Assembly: GCF_027579695.1 (NCBI RefSeq)
Contig: NC_083582.1
Span: forward strand, 5,400,378 to 5,464,377
Reading direction: 5' to 3'
Origin: Neoarius graeffei
Lineage: Eukaryota; Chordata; Actinopteri; Siluriformes; Ariidae
Length of the DNA: 64,000 nucleotides
Shown one piece after another: positions 10,832-20,557 of this stretch. Under the pieces are notes generated by a model. It was not told the DNA's origin. It saw only the letters and a program-made list of their open reading frames with translations, and ran no database searches. The number at the start of each line of letters is the position of its first letter. Position 1 is the first letter of the stretch. The translations under genes were made by a program, and so were the position numbers.

Positions 10832-11248
10832 ATGCTTGTGGGTGAGGTGCCTAATGTAAGCATGACAGACCCCGTAGTGGATGATGTTGATGGCAGTATG
10901 GATGACGGTGATGGCTTTGGGGTACTGGTGGTTACTGATACCTCTCCCGTAAGTGGACCAACACTTCCTACTACTTCTGACTTTACAGTGCAGCAGCCGT
11001 TAGCTCTGGAATTGCAGAGCCTGACCACACCCAGACCAAGTCCAAAAGTTGACCCCTCAGGTGCTGAGATGGAGGTACCAACATCTGGCAATAGCCTAGC
11101 TCCAAGAAGAACTGTTAGAAGAAATGCAGGGCACCACTCTAATCCTCATAACCTTCCATGCACAACTGTTAGGCAACCATCTGTGGTATTTGCAGAAAGC
11201 GATCTGATTATTCACTCCCACAGTGCTGTGTTCAGGCCATGGGTTTGA
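10832..11248 (+). pseudogene. C-terminal tail of Ty3/Gypsy pol
   Basis: An open frame of low complexity ending with RRTVRRNAGHHSNPHNLP, a tail I associate with the end of integrase in fish Gypsy elements. It follows directly on the truncated RT, showing loss of RNase H and the integrase core. It stops 32 bp before the polypurine tract. Confidence 0.6.
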
Positions 11249-12184
11249 CCCTTGCGCTAGTCACCGGGACAGTGACATTCAAGGGAGGGGTGAATGTAGT
11301 GAGTAGGACGTATGCAGCTTGAATTGCACCTTGACTGGGTCAGGTGGGCTCCGCTTGGCGCTGCCCTTTTAAATACTTTTTAAAGTGTTTTCCGGTGTCT
11401 CATTAGTGTCTTTCGTTACACGGATTTTGGGAAGCTCTTTGTTGTGCGAGTGGACTTTGGCCTGGTGTTTGTGCGCAGTCCTGCATTGGAGTGTGTGCGT
11501 CCAGCCTCTCATCTTCACAAGCCTTTGCTGCTAAAATCATTTCGCTTGCTGCAAATTGTGCCTGTGTGTTGCAATGAAAACTCACCTGGGTAGAGTGTGG
11601 TCATTACGAGCCTACTGAGTGCTGTTTGTTGTGCTGAGAATTTTTGCCTGCGAATGTACAAGTAAAAACGGGCCCACTACGAGATCGCTACAAAACCACA
11701 ATAGTCTCCCGGCTCAGCACTGCGGCCTGCGTTTATACAGGAGGACCGTCATCCGCTACCTTAGCCACTGTTTTTCCTGTGCCTTGATTTTAGTGTTCAA
11801 CTTTGGTGAGCATGCATGCGTGTGTGGGGGGGGGAGCCCACCGGTTTACTTTATCAGTTTTCCCCGCTGTGTTTAATGTTTGTATGTTTATTGTATGTAT
11901 TATTCGTGTCCTAGGCCATTGGGTTAGTGCAATATTCTGGAGGGGCAATGATCTTGCTGTGGCCACTGGTTTGCAGAGTATAAATGATTTTCTGTGTGTG
12001 ACTTATGATGTGCCCTATTCATTGAGTGTTTGCTTATCAAGTCTTACTGACATTTAACCGTGTGTTATTTATTCAAACACCTTTATTGTGAAATTTATTG
12101 CCCCTGTCTTTGAATTGGTTGCCCCGAAGGCCTAATGTATGTCTTTCATGTGTGTTTTATTTTAAAAAGAGAATAATAAACATT

Positions 12185-15100
12185 CCCCTCCTAGAACTGC
12201 CACCTTATTGTGGTGGAGGGGTTTGTGTGCTTGAATGATCCTAGGAGCTATGTTGTCGGGGCATTACACCCCTGTTAGGGTCTCCCAAGGCAGACAGGTC
12301 CTAGGTGACAGGCCAGACTAAGAGCAGTTCACCAAAACCCTTATGGATAAAATGAAATCAAGGACCGTGACGTCGCCCGGTATGGCGCAGCCGGGGCCCC
12401 ACCCTGGAGCCAGGCCCAGGGTTGGGGCTCGTATGCAAGCACTTGGTGGCCGGGTCTTTGCCCACGGGGCCCGGCCGGGATCAGCCTGAAGTGGTGATGT
12501 GGGCCCGACCTCCTGTGGGTTCACCACCCACAGAGGTAGCTGTAGGGGGCTGGTGCAGTGTGGATTGGGCGGCAGTCGAAGGCAGGGGCCTCGACGACCT
12601 GATCCCCGAACACAGCGGCTAGCTGTTGGGACATGGAATGTCACTTCGCTGGGGGGGAAAGAGCCTGAGCTTGTGCGGGAGGTTGAGAGGTACCGGCTAG
12701 AGATAGTCGGGCTCACCTCCACGCACAGCTTGGGCTCTGGAACCCAGCTCCTCGAGAAGGGCTGGACTCTCCACTTCTCTGGAGTCACCCATGGTGAACG
12801 GTGGCAGGCTGGTGTGGGCTTGCTTGTAGCTCCCCAGCTCAGCCGCCATGTGTTGGAGTTTACCCCAGTGAACGAGAGGGTCGCCTCTCTGCGCCTTAAG
12901 ATCGGGGAGAGGGCCCTTGCTGTTGTTTGTGCCTACGGGCCGAATAGCAGTATAGAGTATCGGCCTTCTTGGAGTCCCTGGGAGAGGTACTGAGAGGTGC
13001 TCAGACTGGGGACTCCATTGTTCTACTGGGGGACTTCAACGCTCACGTGGGCGACGTCAGTGACACCTGGAGGAGCGTGATTGGGAGGAACGGCCTCCCC
13101 AATCTGAACCCGATTGGTGTTTTGTTATTGGACTTCTGTGCTAGTCACGGTTTGTCCATAATGAACAACATGTTCGAGCATAGGGGTGTCCATAAGTGCA
13201 CGTGGCACCAGGACACCTTAGGTCGGAGGTCGATGATAGACTTTGTTGTCGTTTCATCTGATCTCTGGCCCTATGTCTTGGACACTCGGGTGAAGAGAGG
13301 GGCTGAGCTGTCAACTGATCACCACCTGGTGGTGAGTTGGATCCGCTGGCGGAGGAGGAAGCTGGACAGACCTGGCAGGCCCAAACATATGGTGAGGGTC
13401 TGCTGGGAACGTCTGGCTGAGCACTCTGTCGGGGAGGTCTTTAACTCCCACCTCCGGGAGAGCTTCTCCCAGCTTCCGAGGGAGGCAGGGGACATTGAGT
13501 CTGAGTGGACCATGTTCTCTACCTCCATTGTAGACGCAGCTGTTTGGAGCTGTGGCCGCAAGGTCTCCGGTGCCTGTCGTGGCAGCAATCCCCGAACCCG
13601 GTGGTGGACACCGGAAGTAAGGGATGCTGTCAAGCTGAAGAAGGAGTCCTATTGGGCCATGTTGGCCTCCAGGACTCCTGAGACAGCTGATGGGTATCGG
13701 CAGGCCAGGCATGCCGCAGCTTGGGCAGTTGCGGAAGCAAAAACTCGGAACTGGGAGGAGTTTGGTGAGGCCATGGAGGAGGACTATCGGTCGGCTTCGA
13801 AGAAATTCTGGCAAACCGTCTGGTGCCTCAGGAGGGGGAAGCAGTACTCTGCCAACACTGTTTACAGTGCGGGTGGGGAGCTGTTGACCTCAACTGGGGA
13901 CATTGTCGGGCGGTGGAAGGAATACTTTGAGGAGCTCCTCAATCCCACTGCCACGTCTTCCATTGAGGAAGCAGAGGCTGATGACTCAGAGGTGGACTCG
14001 TCCATTACCCAAGCCGAAGTCACTGAGATGGTTAGCAAGCTCCTTGGTGGCAGGGCACTGGGGGTGGATAAGATCCACCCCGAGTATCTCAAGTCTCTGG
14101 ATGTTGTGGGGCTGTCTTGGCTGTCATGCCTCTGCAACATCGTGTGGCGGTCTGGGACGGTGCCTCTGGAGTGGCAGACTGGGGTGGTGGTCCCTCTTTT
14201 TAAGAAAGGGGACCGGAGAGTGTGCTCCAATTATAGGGGAATCACACTTCTCAGCCTCCTAGGGAAGGTTTACTCCAGGGTACTGGAGAGGAGAATTCGG
14301 CCAGTAGTCGAACCTCGGATCCAGGAGGAGCAATGTGGTTTTCGTCCTGGTCACGGAACACTGGACCAGCTCTGTACCCTTCATAGGGTGCTTGAGGGTT
14401 CATGGGAGTTTGCCCAACAAGTCCACATGTGCTTTGTGGATTTGGAGAAGGCATTTGACCGTGTCCCTCGTGGTATTCTGTGGGGGGTGCTTCGGGAGTA
14501 TGGGGTTCGGGGCTCTTTGCTAAGGGCTGTCCGGTCCCTGTATGAACGGAGCAGGAGTCTGGTTCGCATTGCCGGCAATAAGTCAGACCTGTTCCCAGTG
14601 CATGTTGGACTCCGGCAGGGCTGCCCTTTGTCACCGGTTCTGTTCATAATCTTTATGGACAGAATTTCTAGGCTCAGCAAGGGGCCGGAAGGAATCCTGT
14701 TTGGGAACCACAGGATTTCATCTCTGCTTTTCGCAGAGGATGTTGTCCTGTTGGCTTCTTCAAACCAGGACCTTCAGCATGCACTGGGGTGGTTTGCAGT
14801 TGAGTGTGAAGCGGCCGGGATGAGAATCAGCACCTCCAAGTCAGAGGCCATGGTTCTCGACCGGAAAAGGGTGGCTTGCCCTCTCCAGGTTGGTGGAGAA
14901 GTCCTGCCTCAAGTGGAGGAGTTTAAGGATCTTGTTCACGAGTGAGGGAAGGATAGAGCATGAGATCGACAGGCGGATTGGTGCGGCCTCCACAGTGATG
15001 CGGTCGCTTTACCGGTCCGTCATGGTGAAGAAGGAGTTGAGCCAAAAGAAGAAGCTCTCGATTTACTGGTCGATCTATGTTCCGACTCTCACCTATGGTC

Positions 15101-15527
15101 ATGAGCTTTGGGTAATGACCAAAAGAACAAGATTGCAGATACAAGCGGCCGAAATGAGTTTCCTTCGCAGGGTGGCTGGGCGCTCCCTTAGAGATTGTGC
15201 TTCTCACCCTGTCACTCGGGAGGAGCTCGGAGTAGAGCCGCTGCTCCTCCACATCGAGAGGAATCAGCTGAGGTGGCTCGGGCATCTCTTTCGGATGCCT
15301 CCTGGACGCCTCCCTGGGGAGGTGTTCCAGGCATGTCCCCCCGGGAGGAGGCCCCGGGGAAGACCCAGGACATGCTGGAGGGACTATGTCTCTCGGCTGG
15401 CCTGGGAACGCCTCAGTGTTCTTCGCGAGGAGCTGGCTGAGGTGTCTGGGGAAAGGGAAGTTTGGGCTTCCATGCTCAGACTGCTGCCTCCGCGACCCGG
15501 CCCCAGATAAGCAGAAGAAGACGAGAC
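12185..15527 (+). mobile_element. RTE-like LINE, nearly full length
   Basis: 3343 bp, flanked by the 16-bp duplication GAGAATAATAAACATT (12169-12184 and 15528-15543). It begins with a 5' UTR (CTGCCACCTTATTGTGG), encodes endonuclease and reverse transcriptase, and ends with AGATAAGCAG and GA-rich short repeats. NYRGI in the RT and a short repeat tail fit the RTE/Rex3 group; this is by motif only. Confidence 0.85.
12499..15510 (+). pseudogene. RTE-like LINE endonuclease-reverse transcriptase, frameshifted
   Basis: Three frames are needed: 12499-12993, 12969-14945 and 14890-15510. The first holds the start of an APE-type endonuclease (AVGTWNVTSL). The second has endonuclease blocks [10 protein letters not shown] and [11 protein letters not shown], a linker, and RT blocks [31 protein letters not shown] and [10 protein letters not shown]. 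Motif C reads FAED near 14734-14745, whereas the copy at 5.5 kb has FADD. The last frame gives the thumb and Arg-rich tail. The second frameshift is an 8-nt deletion near 14930, visible by comparison with 5715-5735. The encoded protein nicks target DNA and primes reverse transcription; this copy is dead. Confidence 0.85.
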
Positions 15528-16165
15528 GAGAATAATAAACATTGTCTCTATTTTTATAATACTCCAGTCCCCCTCTCTCCATTTATTTCCCTTTGTTGGT
15601 ATAGCCTGCTTGGTTGTTTTAGGGCTTTCAAATTTAAATTGTTGTTTAAACTTATAGTTAACTAGAAAACTCCCCCTAGGGGTCACACTGTTATAACACA
15701 CGTAAGCAGTCGTTTACTTTATGATGAAGGCGAGACAGATAAACGTCATTTGATGTGTTGATGGCAGGGGTGTCGCTGGAGGGGAAGTTAGGACGTTTCT
15801 AAGGGCCTGGAACTGACAGGGGGGCCTGTGAGGCATATTAAAGGTGCCCTTCCACCAAAAACGTTTAATACTGGCTCTTTTTGAAATACTATAGTTCACT
15901 CTGAGTTGCATATGCTTGCTGCATCTGAAAATGTAATTCTACTCCCATTCCCTATATTAGCTTATGAAAGAAAATAGGCAGAAAAATGAGCAAATCTGAA
16001 AAAGCCATATGATCTTACGTCACTTCGAAAATTAGTATTCATGGCCGCGCCCGCCTTGGCTTGTGACCGCCCACGGGAAGGAAGTTTGGATTTAAGCGCG
16101 AGGAGAGATAGCAGAGCCCATCTCGTCAGTAGCTAACGAAGAGCACCTAACAGCAAGTTGAAAAC

Positions 16166-16438
16166 ATGTCTGAACAAGTTCGTGCCTGTGTTATTTGTGG
16201 CAGTAACACATCAACGTTGCATTTCTTGCCTAAGATAGAAGAGGTGAAGAATAAATGGTTGGAATTTATCTTTGGAACACCACCAGCAAAGTATAATGCA
16301 GCGTTAGTACTGTGTTCTGATCATTTCAACCACAGTGACTTTTCAAACTTCGGTGCCTTCAGTAGTGGTTTTGCTTCGAGGTTGTTTTTAATCCCTGGAT
16401 CTGTACCATCAAGACGATCGACCACCAGCTCACAAGCT
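16166..16438 (+). CDS. THAP-domain exon of transposon
   Basis: An ATG opens a 91-codon exon ending at a consensus donor (AGCT|GTAAGT at 16439). The peptide is a THAP zinc finger: C8 and C11 (CVIC), a conserved Trp near residue 31, then CSDH (Cys and His ligands near residues 49-52) and an LIPGSVPS end in the place of the usual AVPT. THAP domains bind transposon ends in P-element and Kolobok transposases. No downstream transposase exon is visible. The second copy (minus strand, 53646-53918) keeps the same frame with a few substitutions. Confidence 0.75.
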
Positions 16439-16696
16439 GTAAGTAAAACATTAACTTTTTGTTCGAAGGTTTTTGTTACAAAATAGCATGTTCATATTCT
16501 CCACATTAGCATGCATGACACGGTCACAAGCTAGGCAGCAATGAGAGTTTTCCGCTTTTTCTGAGTAAAAAACGACCTTTTTATATTATGCCAAATCCGT
16601 TGAGAGTTTTTAAAATTAATTTCGGGGGGTTGGGGTATGTTCTTTCATGCTGTTCAAACTTTATTAACTCCAACGATGTTTACACATTATTTGTAA

Positions 16697-18228
16697 AGCC
16701 CTATTCGCACGGGATAAGTATTACCTGTGGACCTCTGGTAATTCGGAATAATTACAGAGAATGTCTGAGTTCTTAGTCCCGTGCGAATGCGCCATGTCCA
16801 TAATTTGCCAAGTAATAATTCCACCGCGAATTACCTACTGTGTTTCGGCAAAACACAGATGTCCAGTGGTAATACAAGTCCCGTGTGAATGCGCATGTCT
16901 GTGTTTGTAATTACTAAACGCGCATCTCTTGTACTTTTCTGGAGTGAATAATGGAGGATACGGGTGAAATTTTGATAAACAGCATTTCAGGGGCAAGTGG
17001 TAGTAGGCCTATCCCGTATTTGAACCAGATAAGCAGAAACAGCTCCAAGAAGAACTCCAAGAAGAAAGTACGAAGAATCTTCAACTGGATGGCTTGTGTG
17101 GCAGCATATGGTAAGGAGCCACACTAACCCCCATGACACAGCAATATGAAGATATTTTGGTTAACGGAGGGAAGACAAATGTTCGTTTAGCAAAATACCT
17201 GGCTATGTGTAAACAGCGCCATAAACTGCCTGTTCACTTACATTGTCATCTCGAGACTGTTTTCATTTGCAGTGACCCCGCCTTCTCATTTTGAAAGCGT
17301 GGAGCAAACATACTGTATCCCTATCATATGCGTTTCCCCTCTCTTAATTTGGATACAGTGCTATTCTTATGCCTACTGTGTTTTCATCCTACCTTATTAA
17401 TGCACCATTTACTACAGTAATATGTTGGCACTTCCAACATGCTACAACTGTAATGATTGTTGCCAAACGCGCCTTTATTCTAACCACCTACCCAACTTTG
17501 TTTATAGCTGATATCTGGTACCCTGATAGAAGACCCAGGGAGAGAGGCCTGTCCTTCTGGGAAGTGGAGGTGCTGGAGAACTTTTGGGAGAAAGACTGGT
17601 ACCAAAACTTCCGAATGCCCAAAGAGGCCTTTGAGAAGCTGTGTGACCACCTGCGCCCACACATTAAGCCCCAAACCACCAACATGCTGGCACCAATACC
17701 TGTTGAGAAGAGGGTGGCACTCACAATCTACAGGCTTGCAAGTAATGTGGAATTCCACGATGTTGCCAACTTGTTTGCCATTGGGACCAGCACAGCATGC
17801 AACATCTTCTGGGAGGTCTGTCAGGCGCTGAGTGATCTCAGGAAGGTGTTTGTGAGGGGGCCAAAATCTGTTACGGAGGTCAACGGAATCATCACTGGTT
17901 TCGAGAGGAAGACCAGATTCCCCATGTGTGTTGGTGCTTTGGATGGGACACACATCCCGATCATTGCTCCGCGGAACTATCCCACCGACTACTACAATAG
18001 GAAAGGGTGGTATAGTGTTGTACTTCAAGGCCTTGTTGACCACAGCTACAAATTCATGGATTTTGACGTTGGGTGGCCTGGAAAACCGGTCACAATGTCT
18101 GTAAATTCAGTGAATTACAGACTTTTGCTTATCCCGTCTGAATGCGCCACACAATAACACAGAGGTGCGGGGGTAATTGCGAATTACCAGAGGTCCATAG
18201 GTAATACTTATCCTGTGCGAATAGGGCT
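16697..18228 (+). mobile_element. PIF/Harbinger transposon with 3-bp TAA duplication
   Basis: Inverted ends AGCCCTATTCGCACGGGATA and, read from the right, AGCCCTATTCGCACAGGATA, with further subterminal matches (AGTATTACCTGTGGACCTCTGG against the right end). TAA is duplicated (16694-16696 and 18229-18231). The homologous site in the other THAP transposon (around 53393) has a single TTGTAAGTCGCC-type junction and no insert, so the insertion is exactly defined. It encodes a truncated HARBI1-like transposase. Confidence 0.9.
16951..18157 (+). pseudogene. HARBI1-like PIF/Harbinger transposase, truncated
   Basis: Probable exon 1 is 16951-17110 (ATG at 16951, donor ATG|GTAAGG), and exon 2 starts at 17508 after TTTATAG; the phases agree (G|CT). 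Exon 2 carries FRMPKEAFEKLCDHL and PVEKRVALTIYRLAS, then GALDGTHIPI (first catalytic Asp) and FMDFDVGWPGK (second Asp). After GWPGK the sequence jumps into the right terminal region and stops at 18157, so the segment with the catalytic Glu is deleted. The family cuts and pastes at TWA targets with the help of a Myb-like partner, which is not present here. Confidence 0.85.
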
Positions 18229-18482
18229 TAAGTCGCCATCTTTAGTCTCGTTTAAATCTCGTTGAATGTGATGTAAAGTTTGTGTTATCTACATTATTGA
18301 TCAAGACCATAATAGCCAATCAAAACAGTTTTTACAAAGACACCCACATCTGCTTGTTCTGACCCACTGGAGGTAGTGTCACAGTGCTGTTAGCCAATCA
18401 GAAGTAACACGTTTACATGTCATGAATATTAATGTTCTCCCGCCACCCGCTCCTCCACCAAACTAGAACAGCCTGAAACAGG

Positions 18483-19324
18483 TGTTGGTAACTCGCCAGC
18501 GCCCCCTATAACGATCCCACAATTCCTTGCGCGCTCCACCCGGATGTGACATGAAGTGGAACTGCTTTAACTGTATCGAGAGCGCCTCGATTCGTCCTCT
18601 CGTGTTCTGGCTACTGGAGTGGTCGGACGGACTGTTGGCACGCTCGCCTACAGTGTTGAGACTAACCGCTATTGTCTGAGAACAGCCTGTTCAAATTAGT
18701 TTCGGCCGAACTTTTGAACGACCCGCTAAGTTTCAGCGATATAGTGGTTTTGATTCTAAACCTTTGCAAAGTTTAACTACAGTTAAGTAGTTTTCCACGC
18801 TAAGAGGCATTTGCGGACAGCTTCGCTCCTCTCAGCCTTTTTCTCGTCGACGCATCACCGGAGGTTTCTCCCGAAGCACCGTGGGCCAGCTAGGCCTCCA
18901 TCTCCCTGCTTCGTTAGCCGCGGTTGGACGCAACTCGCCGCTAACCTCCTCTCCTCGGACCGCGACCCTCAGCGCGGACATCGGAGAAAGAACTTCCATC
19001 GCATTGAGTAGGCACTTGGGCAAATTTTTAATTTGTAGCTTATTCAGATGGTTGTTAGGGTCATGTTTAAGCTTTGAGCTATTTAGCATACCCGCTCAGA
19101 CACGGAAGGTGTTTGTTTGTTTTTATTGTTTGTTTTGGTTCTGTTTTTTTCTTTGAACTTGTTAGACAGGGTATCTTGCATGATATCTTTCCTTAACTCC
19201 ATTGCTAGCTTCCCTATCTGATTAGCAGCGCAGCGACAAGTTTGTTATTTTAAGCTCCGAGGCTAGACCGCTACAAGGCCTAGTCCTCTCCATCCAACAC
19301 CTATTACACACACATATACACACA

Positions 19325-19362
<38 letters not shown>

Positions 19363-20128
19363 TTGAGTTCTTTGCCTAGATAGTCTGTTGGAAATTGTTG
19401 TTAAGTACAGTGTTTGGATCCAGCTGTAACGTGGTCAGATTCTCCTTAGCAACTTATTGCTAGCTACCTCAGGGTGATACGCTAGCTCGTAGGCTTGTGT
19501 TCTCGACTAGGCCTGCAGGCGCCATTTTTCCGACGCCATTTTGATACCTTCCTCATTGAGTTACCTGTGATATGACACCTAGGCACTGACCGCCATTTTG
19601 TTTAAGCATTGCCAGAGTGGCTAGTCGTTAGCATCTGCCCACAGATACACACACGCATCGGCTTGCCCTAGCCTCACACACACACGCACACACAAGGGAT
19701 TCTTTTCTTTTTCCTTCTATCTCTTTCTCTCTCTCTTTCCCTCAAATTTATAGTCCAGATGTAATTGTTCCATTGTTTTGTCTTGTTATTACCTTTGCCG
19801 ACATTGAATGTATTTTGAGATTATTATTATTAGTGAGTAGTAGACAAATAAAAGCTAATAAAATTGAATTGCATTTTACTTGTTCCTGTTGTTTATTCAC
19901 AAGGTCAACTATTTAGAACTCCTTTTTCCTTCAGAATTTAGCTTTTGTATACAACTGGGTTTCCCATCTAATACAGAGCTACCATTAATCTTGAATGTAA
20001 CCATTCACGGTGAGTATTAAGATTAATAATTTAAGATTTTATGAGACTGATCTTTATTTATAAATTGATTAATTTAATTATCAATTATTACATAATTTAT
20101 AATTTAATTAATCCCAATTCCACCTACA
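18483..20128 (+). repeat. ERV-A 5' LTR
   Basis: 1646 bp, TGTTGG...CCTACA. AATAAA signals at 19847-19852 and 19857-19862 are followed by a GT-rich stretch (TGTTCCTGTTGTTT), placing the R/U5 border near 19880. A CT microsatellite is at about 19327-19359. A strong splice donor (CACG|GTGAGT) is in U5 at 20010. No clear TATA box was recognised. Confidence 0.92.
20010..20015 (+). promoter_or_regulatory. candidate ERV splice donor in U5
   Basis: GTGAGT after CACG is a near-consensus 5' splice site. It lies upstream of gag, so it could produce a spliced env mRNA with the acceptor at 27681-27682. The same donor sequence occurs in the ERV-B LTR near 60405. Confidence 0.55.
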
Positions 20129-20134
20129 TTAAAG

Positions 20135-20151
20135 TGGTGCCCCGTGTGAGG
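20135..20151 (+). other. ERV-A primer-binding site
   Basis: TGGTGCCCCGTGTGAGG starts six bases after the LTR end and begins with TGG, the complement of the tRNA CCA end. It is identical in ERV-B (60530-60546). I could not match it confidently to a standard tRNA. Confidence 0.75.
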
Positions 20152-20557
20152 AATAGTTTAATGACCTTGTGAATTTCTCAACAATAACTTGTAAACTGCT
20201 GTATACCCAAAATCAACTGCCAAGGTATAACACAGATGACTTTAATGGTGAATCATTAACAGTGTGTTAATCACAGAACTGAAATTCAGCTGCCAACCAC
20301 AGTTAGCTGATAAACTGGTTTAATTGATTAGTACATTAGAGTAATATCTAATCCAAGTACTTAATTAATATTATTAATAATAATCATTATTGTTAACTAA
20401 TTATTAATTGAGCTAATTAATACAAGTGAAACATTAGTGAAAACAAAGTAGCTAAGAAACCACATCAATTATTTAGCAACTTGGATTGAATTAAATTCTA
20501 ACCTAATCAACACCTAGTATTAATTTCCTTTAAGTTAATTAATACATTTCGAACAAA

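Larger units (their letters stand above)
7445..15698 (+). mobile_element. decayed Ty3/Gypsy retrotransposon with nested insertions
   Basis: Order along the + strand is gag (7445-8554), protease (8627-9250), broken RT (10087-10750), the C-terminal tail of pol (10832-11248), a polypurine tract (AAGGGAGGGG, 11281-11290) and a 3' LTR starting TGTAGTG at 11295. RNase H and integrase are missing between 10770 and 10830, an internal deletion. A helicase-fragment element (9251-9864) and an RTE-like LINE (12185-15527) are inserted. No 5' LTR or primer-binding site was recognised before 7445. Confidence 0.75.
11295..15698 (+). repeat. 3' LTR of Ty3/Gypsy element, split by LINE
   Basis: Begins TGTAGTGAG after a polypurine tract and ends near TGTTATAACA at about 15698. 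A possible TATA-like AT block is at about 11369-11383 and an AATAAA is in the duplicated segment 12169-12184. The LTR is in two parts, 11295-12184 and 15544-15698, because an RTE-like LINE was inserted. The right end is judged only by the TG...CA rule, since the partner LTR is missing. Confidence 0.6.

Noticed and set aside
13311..15582. Long minus-strand ORFs over the RTE-like LINE
   Set aside because: They are antisense shadows of the GC-rich LINE coding region, with no recognisable domain.
18811..19011. Short ORF repeated in all three ERV LTRs (also 30125-30325 and 59084-59284)
   Set aside because: It recurs only because the LTR is repeated; it lies in the LTR before gag, has no domain and overlaps other frames, so no protein is claimed.
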